Assembly: GCF_900113135.1 (NCBI RefSeq)
Contig: NZ_FOOH01000004.1
Location: forward strand, 1 to 64,000
Source: Salegentibacter agarivorans
GTDB taxonomy: Bacteria > Bacteroidota > Bacteroidia > Flavobacteriales > Flavobacteriaceae
DNA: 64,000 nt
Direction of reading: 5' to 3'
In this document: piece after piece, positions 54,648-62,766 of the stretch
How the letters are laid out: every line of letters starts with the position of its first letter
Numbering within the stretch: the first letter of the stretch is position 1
Made by a program: the position numbers and the translations under genes
Notes under the pieces: generated by a model
What the model saw: only the letters and a program-made list of their open reading frames with translations
What the model was told of the DNA's origin: nothing
Database searches by the model: none

Positions 54648-56216
54648 ATGAAAAAATATATGAAGTACATACTATTACTAGTGAGCCTACCTGTTCTTGT
54701 ATTATCATGTGAACCTGAAGAATACGATATTCCTAATGAATTTTCTGATGCAATGGTTTATACAAGTCAATTTCGTAACGAAGAGTTTAAAATCGGTATA
54801 AATGATTTTATCACCTTTTCAGATCTTTCTCAAAATGCCATCGAACACACCTGGACAATCGAGGAAGGCAGTTTTTTTCTAGACGGAGATATTAGCCGCC
54901 AAGATACTATTTACGATGAATATATTGTGAATCCGGGATCTACGCAAACTACGGATAAAACAGCTCACGTATTATTTACTAAAAGTGGCTTTTCGAATGT
55001 AAGATTGTATAACGTGTTTAAAGATTCCGTAGCTATTAAAGGTAAAAATGACACCTTAGTTGCAGTAAGAGAAAGTGAAAATCGATGGGTGATTGACACC
55101 ACATTTCGAGTTGAGGTTTATGATACTATTGTACCTAAAATTTTGGTTAGACAGGATGGAATAGTCTTAAATCATGAATCTGATACCATAACTGTAGAAG
55201 CTGGTTCTGCATTAGAATTCGTTGATCTTACTACAGTAGGAAGACCTGATACAAGGATGTGGACTATAGCCGGAGAAACAAGCACCGATTCTGTAGCAAC
55301 TATTCAACTTAACCGATTGGGTGAATTCAATGGTTCACTTCGAGTTAGCAGACAGGAAGAAAATATTCCGCCGGATAGTGATTTCTATCGCATCCCCACT
55401 ATCTTTAAAGTAATACCTTCCTCAGAACCGTTTATAGTGTCCGGGGAAATAATGGAATCAGAAGACCAGACGATTCAGATTTCAGTTAATGGAGAATTAG
55501 CCAACTTTGCAGATCAGGAAGAGTTTTTTACTGTTAAAGTGAATGGTGAACAATATAACATATCTGCAATTTCTATAAACCAAAGCGATGCAACGCAAAT
55601 AAGTATTAAACTAGTAGATCCTATTTACAGAGATGATGTAGTGGAGGTATCTTATACGGGTAGTGATATTACTTCCACAGACTCAAGAGTTTTACAGGAT
55701 TTTACAGACTTACAGGTTTCAATGAATCAGCACGAAGTTGCTCTATTTACTTTCGAAGAAAATGGAAATAACTGGACCCTTCACGAAACTAATAAAGATG
55801 ATTCTTCAATTTCTATTTCTACTGAACAGGCGGCGAGTGGTCCAAATAGTTTAAAGGTAGAATCAGGATCTTCAGGAAACTGGACGGCTTTTGAAAATTT
55901 AGTAGATCAATTTTCACTGATCCCTGATCAAAAGGTGCAATATGAATACAAGGTGTACAAAACGGCAGGAGTAAATATTCCTTTTATAGCACCATGGATA
56001 GCGCAAGATGGGGAAACAGGAGGAAGTAATTCTACTCAATACTGGCACAACGACATAGCTTCAGCACCAGCAGGAGAATGGGTGACAATTAGGCCAGCAA
56101 AAACCTGGTCGCCGGGATCAAGCGCAGATAACCTAAATGCTTTCATAAGACATAGCGGTGTCGGTACTATTTATTTTGATGATGTTCGGATCATAGAAGT
56201 AGATGAAAGACCTTAA
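54648..56216 (+). CDS. Surface glycan-binding-type lipoprotein with PKD-like and C-terminal sandwich domains
   Basis: A 522-residue lipoprotein with lipobox VLSC (Cys21). After the anchor come at least two immunoglobulin/PKD-like modules (HTWTIEEGSFF; then RMWTIAGE). A C-terminal beta-sandwich domain (about 365-522) carries NSLKVESGSSGNW and ends IYFDDVRIIE, a carbohydrate-binding-module-like fold. It follows SusD by 11 bp, the usual place of SusE/F or SGBP genes. It is therefore predicted to sit on the cell surface and bind the polysaccharide. No catalytic motif is seen. Confidence 0.8.
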   Translation: MKKYMKYILLLVSLPVLVLSCEPEEYDIPNEFSDAMVYTSQFRNEEFKIGINDFITFSDLSQNAIEHTWTIEEGSFFLDGDISRQDTIYDEYIVNPGSTQTTDKTAHVLFTKSGFSNVRLYNVFKDSVAIKGKNDTLVAVRESENRWVIDTTFRVEVYDTIVPKILVRQDGIVLNHESDTITVEAGSALEFVDLTTVGRPDTRMWTIAGETSTDSVATIQLNRLGEFNGSLRVSRQEENIPPDSDFYRIPTIFKVIPSSEPFIVSGEIMESEDQTIQISVNGELANFADQEEFFTVKVNGEQYNISAISINQSDATQISIKLVDPIYRDDVVEVSYTGSDITSTDSRVLQDFTDLQVSMNQHEVALFTFEENGNNWTLHETNKDDSSISISTEQAASGPNSLKVESGSSGNWTAFENLVDQFSLIPDQKVQYEYKVYKTAGVNIPFIAPWIAQDGETGGSNSTQYWHNDIASAPAGEWVTIRPAKTWSPGSSADNLNAFIRHSGVGTIYFDDVRIIEVDERP

Positions 56217-56232
56217 CAATACCATGAATTGG

Positions 56233-56279
56233 TTAAAATAGTTCCGCTTTTAATATATAGTGGGACTATTTTAATTTTT
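56233..56279 (+). terminator. Strong intrinsic terminator/attenuator after the SusCD-SGBP genes
   Basis: Arms TTAAAATAGTTCC (56233-56245) and GGGACTATTTTAA (56262-56274) pair with one mismatch around a 16-base loop and are followed by TTTTT. This should separate high expression of the outer-membrane proteins from lower expression of the downstream enzymes. Confidence 0.7.
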
Positions 56280-56321
56280 CCGGCTTAACCAGGTTAATAA
56301 ACCTAAAAAGACAAGTTTATT

Positions 56322-57896
56322 ATGAAATATTGCTCTAAAGTTGAAATTTACATTATCCTTATTATTTCCTTTTTATTTTATTCCTGTAATTCTAATAGGG
56401 GAAATAAAGAAGAAAACAATCAGAAAAACGATACCATTTCAAGTCCCAATGTGATTATAGTGTATATGGATGATTTGGGATATGGTGATGTAGGAGCCTA
56501 TGGCGCTACCTCTATAGAAACTCCAAATTTTGACAAGCTTGTAGAAGGCGGAATGCGTTTCACCAATGCCTATGCCACATCAGCCACCTGTACTCCAAGT
56601 AGATTTGGAATATTGACCGGCACCTATCCCTGGCGTAATGAAAATGCAAAAATACTTCCAGGCACCGCTCCCCTTCTTATCGACACCACCCAGACAACCA
56701 TCCCAAAAATGCTAAAAAAAGAAGGATATCATACTGGCATTGTAGGAAAATGGCATTTAGGACTGGGGAATGGAAATGTAAATTGGAATAAGGATATATC
56801 TCCTGGTCCCAATGAAGTAGGCTTCGATTATAGTTTTATTATGGCAGCTACCCAGGATAGAGTTCCTACAGTCTATATAAAAAACGGTAAAGTTGTTGGC
56901 TTAGATCCGGAGGACCCCATTCAGGTTGATTATCAAAAGAATTTTGAAGGAGAACCTACCGGGAAAGATAATCCCGAATTATTAAAAATGAAATGGCACC
57001 ATGGCCATAACAACAGTATTGTAAATGGCATCCCAAGAATTGGATATATGCAAGGTGGCGAGAAAGCAAAATGGGATGACGAAAAAATGGCTGATACCTT
57101 TTTAGAGGAAGCACAACAATATATTAAAAGGAACAAAAAAAGACCGTTTTTCCTCTATTATGCTTTGCAACAACCTCATGTGCCCAGGACTCCAAGCCCC
57201 AGGTTTGTGGGCTCATCGGGAATGGGACCGCGTGGGGATGTTATTGTTGAAGCCGATTGGTGTGTTGGCGAACTGCTAAAAACTTTGGAGGATGAAGGTC
57301 TTTCTGAAAACACGCTCATTATTTTTTCCAGCGATAATGGCCCTGTACTTAATGATGGTTATTATGACCAGGCGGTCGAAAAATTAGGAGACCACGATCC
57401 TGCCGGCGGATTAAGGGGAGGAAAATATAGTTTATTTGAAGCTGGGACACGTGTTCCTTTTATTACCTACTGGAAAGGAAAAATAAAGCCCGGGGCTTCT
57501 GATGCACTCGTCTCCCAGGTAGATTTATACGCTTCGTTAGCCTCTTTGGTAAATAGTCCTAAAGATAGCAAGGATAGTCAAAATTTACTAGATGTTTTAT
57601 TGGGAAAAACTGAAGATGGCCGTGAAAAATTAATCCTTGAAGCCAATGGCAAAACAGCTTTGCGAGAAGGTGATTGGATTTTGATCCCTCCTTACGAAGG
57701 CCCGTCGGTAAATACCCAGGTAAATATTGAATTAGGGAATGCTTCAGATTATCAATTGTATAATTTAAAAGAAGATGCTGGCCAGCAAAACAACTTGGTC
57801 AAAAAGAATCCTCAAAGACTAGAAGAAATGATTGCTTCCTATGAAGCCCTTAGAGGGAATGAAAATAGACAGACCAGTAAGCTGGAACTAAAATAA
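56322..57896 (+). CDS. Type I sulfatase (family S1), lipoprotein
   Basis: A 524-residue arylsulfatase A-like enzyme. The lipobox YSC gives Cys22. Metal ligands DD are at 50-51 (YMDDLGYGDVG). The maturation site is the canonical C90-T-P-S-R94. GKWHLGLG and SSDNGPV supply further active-site residues. The C-terminal part includes LRGGKYSLFEAGTRVPF. It lies behind the terminator-like hairpin in the plus-strand operon. The sulfate position attacked is unknown. Confidence 0.92.
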   Translation: MKYCSKVEIYIILIISFLFYSCNSNRGNKEENNQKNDTISSPNVIIVYMDDLGYGDVGAYGATSIETPNFDKLVEGGMRFTNAYATSATCTPSRFGILTGTYPWRNENAKILPGTAPLLIDTTQTTIPKMLKKEGYHTGIVGKWHLGLGNGNVNWNKDISPGPNEVGFDYSFIMAATQDRVPTVYIKNGKVVGLDPEDPIQVDYQKNFEGEPTGKDNPELLKMKWHHGHNNSIVNGIPRIGYMQGGEKAKWDDEKMADTFLEEAQQYIKRNKKRPFFLYYALQQPHVPRTPSPRFVGSSGMGPRGDVIVEADWCVGELLKTLEDEGLSENTLIIFSSDNGPVLNDGYYDQAVEKLGDHDPAGGLRGGKYSLFEAGTRVPFITYWKGKIKPGASDALVSQVDLYASLASLVNSPKDSKDSQNLLDVLLGKTEDGREKLILEANGKTALREGDWILIPPYEGPSVNTQVNIELGNASDYQLYNLKEDAGQQNNLVKKNPQRLEEMIASYEALRGNENRQTSKLELK

Positions 57897-57977
57897 GGTA
57901 AATAGTAACCTGAGTTGCATCCAATTTTATTGCAGTTTACAGACCGTCAGTTCGAATATTTTTCAACTAAAATTGTA

Positions 57978-58015
57978 TCGAGAACAGGTCTTTGAGCGAA
58001 AATCATTGTTCTCGA
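57978..58015. repeat. 9-bp inverted repeat upstream of DUF5060-type hydrolase
   Basis: Perfect arms TCGAGAACA (57978-57986) and TGTTCTCGA (58007-58015) flank a 20-base loop, in the 221-bp gap between the sulfatase and the next gene. It lacks a U-tract and may be an operator or mRNA hairpin. Confidence 0.45.
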
Positions 58016-58117
58016 GATAAAATTCTATCAGAATTCAAATCGCACAAGTGGGATTTTCTTAAATCAAAAGCAGATTAATACATTTTAAAATAAGGTATCT
58101 CTTATTAAACTAAAAAG

Positions 58118-59938
58118 ATGAACATACTTCAAAAAGCGAGCTTTCTAATTGTATGTATATGGATGCTCCTGCCAGGTCGAATTGATGCTCAAAATATTTC
58201 AGGTGAACTGAAAAAATGGCATAAAATAACTCTAGATTTTAAGGGCCCTGAAACATCTGAAGATGATGTAATTAACCCTTTTTTAAACTACAGGCTCAAT
58301 GTTACTTTCACCCATAAAGAAACGGGCAAATCATATCTCATACCCGGTTATTTTGCGGCTGATGGTAATGCAGCTAATTCGGGAGCAAATTCCGGAAATA
58401 TCTGGAGAGTACATTTTGCACCAGATGAAACCGGTGAGTGGAACTATAAGGTAGATTTCAAAAAAGGAAAATGGGCAGCTATACGATCCTATAAAAAATT
58501 TGATAGCGCCGGTTTTATGGATGAAAAAACAGGTGGTTTTGATGTTGGAGAAAGCGATAAATCCGGTAGGGATTTTCGTGGAAAAGGCCGATTGCAATAC
58601 ATTGACGAGCGTTATTTGCAATTTGCCGGAAACGGGGAGTATTTTTTGAAATGTGGTGCAGATGCCCCAGAAAATTTTCTTGCGTATGACGAATTTGATG
58701 GCACCTTTCACAATGATGGCCATAAAGATGACCTTGTTAAAACCTGGGAAGCCCACGAAAAAGACTGGCAAACCGGCGATCCTGTATGGCAGAACAACAA
58801 AGGAAAGGATATTGTTGGAGCTATGAATTATTTAGCTTCAAAAGGAATGAACGCTGTTTCTTTTTTAACCATGAATATTGAAGGGGACGACCAAAACGTG
58901 TTTCCCTATGTAGATTATGACACCTACGACCGTTTTGACTGCTCCAAGCTGGACCAATGGGAAATACTCTTTGAACACGCAGATAAAATAGGCCTCTTTC
59001 TCCATTTTAAAACTATGGAAGTGGAAAACCAGGGATTGCTTGATAATGGTGGCGTTGGATTATTCACTAAACTTTATTACCGTGAACTAATAGCGCGTTT
59101 TGGCCACCATCTCGCCTTAAACTGGAACTTATGTGAAGAAAATGGTGACTGGGTAAAAGAAACTAAAACATTTCCACTGGAAAGTGCAGATTATATTGCC
59201 CTTGCCGATTATGTTGCCTCTACCGATACGTACAATCACCATATCGTGATCCATAACGGGGAATGGTTTGATGAATATTACGGGGACAAGCCCAAAATTA
59301 CAGGGGCTTCCCTGCAAACCAATAAACCAGATTTCAGGAATGTACATAAGCAAGTAAAAAATGTATTGAAAGCTTCTGAAGAAAATGGAAAAATATGGGC
59401 GGTTGCCTGTGATGAACCTGGTGATGCGCAACATTCGCTACTTCCAGATGCCGAAGACCCCAACCACGATGATGCACGTAAAAATGGACTATGGGGCGCC
59501 ATGATGGCCGGGGCCTGGGGCACGGAATGGTATTTTGGTTATGCCCATCCCCATTCCGATCTTACCGCGCAAGACTACCGTTCCCGTGATTTTTTCTGGG
59601 ATCAGGGAAAAATATGCCTTGATTTTTTTAATAAAAATAATATCCATTTTTGGGATATGGAGCCACTTGACCATTTGATTTCTTCCGAAGAGGATTATGT
59701 GCTGGCCAACCCCGGAACCTCATATGTAGTTTATCTAAAAAACGGAGGAAACTCATCCCTCAATTTTGAAGAAAATGAAGGAAATTATAAAGTATTATGG
59801 TATAACCCACGTAAAGGAGGAAAGCTAGAACAAGGAAGTGTTAAAAGGATCCAAGGACAGGGAAAACAGTCTTTAGGTATTCCACCTAATGACATAGGAA
59901 AAGATTGGGTCGCATTGATAACCAAAAACCAAGATTAA
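58118..59938 (+). CDS. DUF5060-type putative glycoside hydrolase, secreted
   Basis: A 606-residue protein with a signal peptide ending near RIDAQ (residue 25). Order: an N-terminal beta-sandwich of DUF5060 type (about 30-125, with FAPDETGEWNYKV), a TIM-barrel domain (about 165-510) and a small C-terminal beta domain of the putative collagen-binding type (about 530-600). Candidate catalytic acids are E340/E341 in NLCEENGDW after strand 4 and E433 in ACDEPGDA near strand 7, the clan-A-like spacing. I do not know a characterised enzyme of this exact build; it could be a novel exo-hydrolase of the locus. The gene looks richer in G+C than the SusCD genes before it. Confidence 0.75.
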   Translation: MNILQKASFLIVCIWMLLPGRIDAQNISGELKKWHKITLDFKGPETSEDDVINPFLNYRLNVTFTHKETGKSYLIPGYFAADGNAANSGANSGNIWRVHFAPDETGEWNYKVDFKKGKWAAIRSYKKFDSAGFMDEKTGGFDVGESDKSGRDFRGKGRLQYIDERYLQFAGNGEYFLKCGADAPENFLAYDEFDGTFHNDGHKDDLVKTWEAHEKDWQTGDPVWQNNKGKDIVGAMNYLASKGMNAVSFLTMNIEGDDQNVFPYVDYDTYDRFDCSKLDQWEILFEHADKIGLFLHFKTMEVENQGLLDNGGVGLFTKLYYRELIARFGHHLALNWNLCEENGDWVKETKTFPLESADYIALADYVASTDTYNHHIVIHNGEWFDEYYGDKPKITGASLQTNKPDFRNVHKQVKNVLKASEENGKIWAVACDEPGDAQHSLLPDAEDPNHDDARKNGLWGAMMAGAWGTEWYFGYAHPHSDLTAQDYRSRDFFWDQGKICLDFFNKNNIHFWDMEPLDHLISSEEDYVLANPGTSYVVYLKNGGNSSLNFEENEGNYKVLWYNPRKGGKLEQGSVKRIQGQGKQSLGIPPNDIGKDWVALITKNQD

Positions 59939-60049
59939 TCGCCAATTCAATAAAATGTACAAATTATGGCAACAGCGGATTTTATATTTAAGTAAGCCTT
60001 CCCGAAGAAAATAAAATGCAAATCTCTACCACATCGAAAATTTTGAATT

Positions 60050-61579
60050 ATGAAGAACATTCTTAACACTATTTTTAAAACCGCACTGTTTATTGCTACC
60101 CTACTAGTAATATCCTGCGATGATAAAAAACAAAAAGAGAATGAGAATGAACAACATTCAGGTACCCTAAAAAAATACGAGCCTACCTGGGAATCCCTTA
60201 AAGAACATGAAACACCCGAATGGTTTCGTGATGCGAAATTTGGCATTTATTGCCATTGGGGTCCCTATTCGGTTCCTGCCTATAAAAATGAATGGTACTC
60301 GCACAACATGTACATTGAAGGAAATGATGTTCGGGAGCACCATGAAAAAACTTACGGCCCACTTGATGAATTTGGCTATAAAGACTTTATTCCCATGTTT
60401 ACCGCTGAAAAGTTCGATGCCAATGAATGGGCCAAATTATTTAAGGATGCAGGCGCCAAATTTGGTGGGCCCGTAAGTGAACATGCAGATGGTTTTGCCA
60501 TGTGGGATAGCGATTTGACGGAATGGGATGCCATGGATAAAGGCCCCAAACGAGATATTGTAGGAGAAATGGCCGAAGCCCTGCGGAAGCAAAACCTAAA
60601 ATTCATCGCTACCTACCACCGGCACTGGTTATATGCCTGGTACCCTACCTGGGATGAAAACACCGATGCTTCAAATTCAAAATACAGCGGACTTTATGGC
60701 CCAAAGGTCCCGGAAGGCACCTTTGTGATGGCAGAAAAACCCACCACTCCCCTTCCCGATAACGAATTCAACAAAGAATGGCTGGACAGGCTAAAAGAAA
60801 TTGTAGATAAATATGAACCAGACCTTGTATGGTTTGACAATAAAATGGATATTATTGACGAGGATACAAGGAAACAGTTTTTAAAATACTATTACAATGC
60901 CGGGCTAAGGCAAAACAGAGAAGTAGTAGCCACTTATAAATTTACTGATTTTGTTGAAGGATCTGCGGTCCTGGACGTAGAGCGCTCGAGAATGAGCGAG
61001 GGAAAAGACTTTCCCTGGCTTACCGATGATTCCATAGACTGGAAGTCCTGGAGCCATATAGAAAATCCAGATTACAAATCTGCAAATAGGCTTATTGATG
61101 TGCTAGTGGATATAGTTAGTAAAAATGGAAACCTCTTGCTCAACATCACTCCAAAAGCTAATGGTGAAATACCTCAACCTGTTAAAGACCGGCTTTTGGA
61201 TATGGGTGCATGGTTAGAGACAAACGGAGAAGCTATTTACGGAACGCGACCGTGGAAGATTTATGGAGAAGGCCCCACCCAGGTAGTAGAAGGGCACCTT
61301 AGTGAAGACCTCAATAAGGAAAATACTGAAAAAGATATACGTTATACCACGAAAGATGAGATCCTTTACGCGATTACTCTGGGATGGCCAAAAAGTAAGT
61401 TGTTATTCCCTGCCTTGGCAAAAAGTAAAGGCTATTATGACAAAGAGGTCACTTCGGTAAAATTGTTGGGCAGTGAACTCAACCTGGATTGGGAAATGAC
61501 CGAAGAAGGCTTGGCTGTTCAACTTCCTAAGCAAAAGCAGGGAAAGCATGCATTTGTGTTTAAAATTGAGGGAAAATAA
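60050..61579 (+). CDS. GH29-family enzyme with altered active-site His pair, lipoprotein
   Basis: A 509-residue GH29 with lipobox VISC (Cys23). The nucleophile D263 is in VWFDNK and HWGPYSVPAYKNEWY matches the family. The usual His-His-Asp-Gly-Phe motif reads E144-H145-A146-D147-G-F, so the second histidine is alanine. This residue helps bind the fucose ring, so specificity is probably shifted. The region after the barrel strand 4 (ATYHRHWLYAWYP) is also unlike the first GH29. C-terminal beta domain present. It may act on sulfated, methylated or 6-hydroxylated L-sugars. Confidence 0.85.
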   Translation: MKNILNTIFKTALFIATLLVISCDDKKQKENENEQHSGTLKKYEPTWESLKEHETPEWFRDAKFGIYCHWGPYSVPAYKNEWYSHNMYIEGNDVREHHEKTYGPLDEFGYKDFIPMFTAEKFDANEWAKLFKDAGAKFGGPVSEHADGFAMWDSDLTEWDAMDKGPKRDIVGEMAEALRKQNLKFIATYHRHWLYAWYPTWDENTDASNSKYSGLYGPKVPEGTFVMAEKPTTPLPDNEFNKEWLDRLKEIVDKYEPDLVWFDNKMDIIDEDTRKQFLKYYYNAGLRQNREVVATYKFTDFVEGSAVLDVERSRMSEGKDFPWLTDDSIDWKSWSHIENPDYKSANRLIDVLVDIVSKNGNLLLNITPKANGEIPQPVKDRLLDMGAWLETNGEAIYGTRPWKIYGEGPTQVVEGHLSEDLNKENTEKDIRYTTKDEILYAITLGWPKSKLLFPALAKSKGYYDKEVTSVKLLGSELNLDWEMTEEGLAVQLPKQKQGKHAFVFKIEGK

Positions 61580-61613
61580 AATTTAAGCCAGGGATAAGAA
61601 AAAAATTAAACGT

Positions 61614-62402
61614 ATGAAGCGAATAGAAGTAATATCAGTTCTAGTGATTTTTTTATTCTGCGTTTCCTGTGGGTCTAAAACCAACTCCGGTAATAAAGAT
61701 TGGCAACCGATTTTTAACGGTACAAATCTTAATGATTGGATTGTAAAGATCCATCATCATGAAGTGGGGGATAATTATGCCAATACCTTCAGGGTAAAAA
61801 ATGGTGCCATACAGGTTAATTATGATGGCTATACCGACTTTAATGAACGTTACGGACATTTGTTTTATAAAGAACCATTTTCCTCTTATCACTTAAAGTT
61901 TAAATATCGCTTTACCGATCAGTGGCTCAGCGATGCACCGGAATACACCTATAGAAACAGTGGAGTCATGTTTCATTCCCAGGCTCCTGAAACTATCTTA
62001 AAGGAACAGGATTGGCCAATTTCCATAGAATATCAAATGCTTTCCGAAGCTGAAGAAGGCATACCAAGGCCCACCGGGAATATGTGCTCCCCAGGCACCG
62101 AAGTTTTATATAATGGTAAAATGGATCCACGGCACTGCATTCAATCCTCTTCTAAAACCTATAAATGGAACGAATGGGTAGATGCCGAACTTATTGTTTA
62201 TAAGGACTCTCTGATCGTCCATAAAATTAATGGACAGGAAGTTTTAAATTACACCAAACCCCAAATTGGAGGTGGTGTGGCAAACGGATTTGATTCCGCC
62301 TATAAAACAGATGGAAAAACCCTTAAAAAAGGTTATATAGGCTTGCAAGCCGAAGGCCAGGGTGTAGAATTTAAGGATATCAGGATTAAAAAACTGGAAT
62401 GA
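61614..62402 (+). CDS. DUF1080 (3-keto-disaccharide hydrolase-like) lipoprotein
   Basis: A 262-residue lipoprotein; the lipobox VSC gives a Cys at about residue 19. The single concanavalin-like jelly-roll domain has the DUF1080 hallmarks WQPIFNGTNLNDW at the start, NSGVMFHSQ, SIEYQMLSE and the ending GYIGLQAEGQGVEFKDIRIKKL. Members are annotated as 3-keto-disaccharide hydrolases, but most have unknown substrates. It lies 34 bp after the second GH29 and closes the plus-strand operon. Confidence 0.88.
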   Translation: MKRIEVISVLVIFLFCVSCGSKTNSGNKDWQPIFNGTNLNDWIVKIHHHEVGDNYANTFRVKNGAIQVNYDGYTDFNERYGHLFYKEPFSSYHLKFKYRFTDQWLSDAPEYTYRNSGVMFHSQAPETILKEQDWPISIEYQMLSEAEEGIPRPTGNMCSPGTEVLYNGKMDPRHCIQSSSKTYKWNEWVDAELIVYKDSLIVHKINGQEVLNYTKPQIGGGVANGFDSAYKTDGKTLKKGYIGLQAEGQGVEFKDIRIKKLE

Positions 62403-62433
62403 TATAATAGGCCTATCAAGCCTTTATAAAAAT

Positions 62434-62470
62434 AAAAAGACCCTGTTCTATCGACACAAGGTCATTTTTA
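62434..62470. terminator. Bidirectional terminator-like hairpin
   Basis: AAAAAGACC-x-TGT pairs with ACA-x-GGTC followed by ATTTTT, so an A-run precedes and a T-run follows the stem. It lies 32 bp after the DUF1080 stop and suits termination from both converging genes. Confidence 0.55.
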
Positions 62471-62644
62471 AACTATTGGCTACTCAAATAATACTATCTT
62501 TTTACTATTAAGCTTCTTGTTAAAGTTTGAACTTTTATAAAGCCCGTCCTATAAAACGTCTTTCCTCCTATTAATATCAAGCATCCCCGAAGCATCAATC
62601 TTTTTCTGGGAAATGATATTTTCGCTTAAATCGACTATACTCAA

Positions 62645-62677
62645 CTGCGCCTTTCTAAAATCTTTAGAAAGGCGCAG
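62645..62677. repeat. Perfect 15-bp inverted repeat with 3-base loop
   Basis: CTGCGCCTTTCTAAA (62645-62659), loop ATC, TTTAGAAAGGCGCAG (62663-62677). It is very stable for such AT-rich surroundings. It could act as a transcription stop for the minus-strand GH2 or be a small mobile repeat. Confidence 0.65.
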
Positions 62678-62766
62678 GTTCATGTCCTGTTCAATGAATC
62701 AAATAGATTTTGAACTCACTTTCTGAAACTAAAATTTCCGAGTCCGAGATTTCGATTTTAACCCTC

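Larger units (their letters stand above)
62403..62766. other. 364-bp convergent intergenic region with two hairpins
   Basis: No gene. It contains the terminator-like hairpin at 62434-62470 and the perfect inverted repeat at 62645-62677, between converging DUF1080 and GH2 genes. Confidence 0.6.

Noticed and set aside
58331-58771. 146-residue reverse-strand frame inside the DUF5060-type gene
   Set aside because: Antisense shadow without family features.
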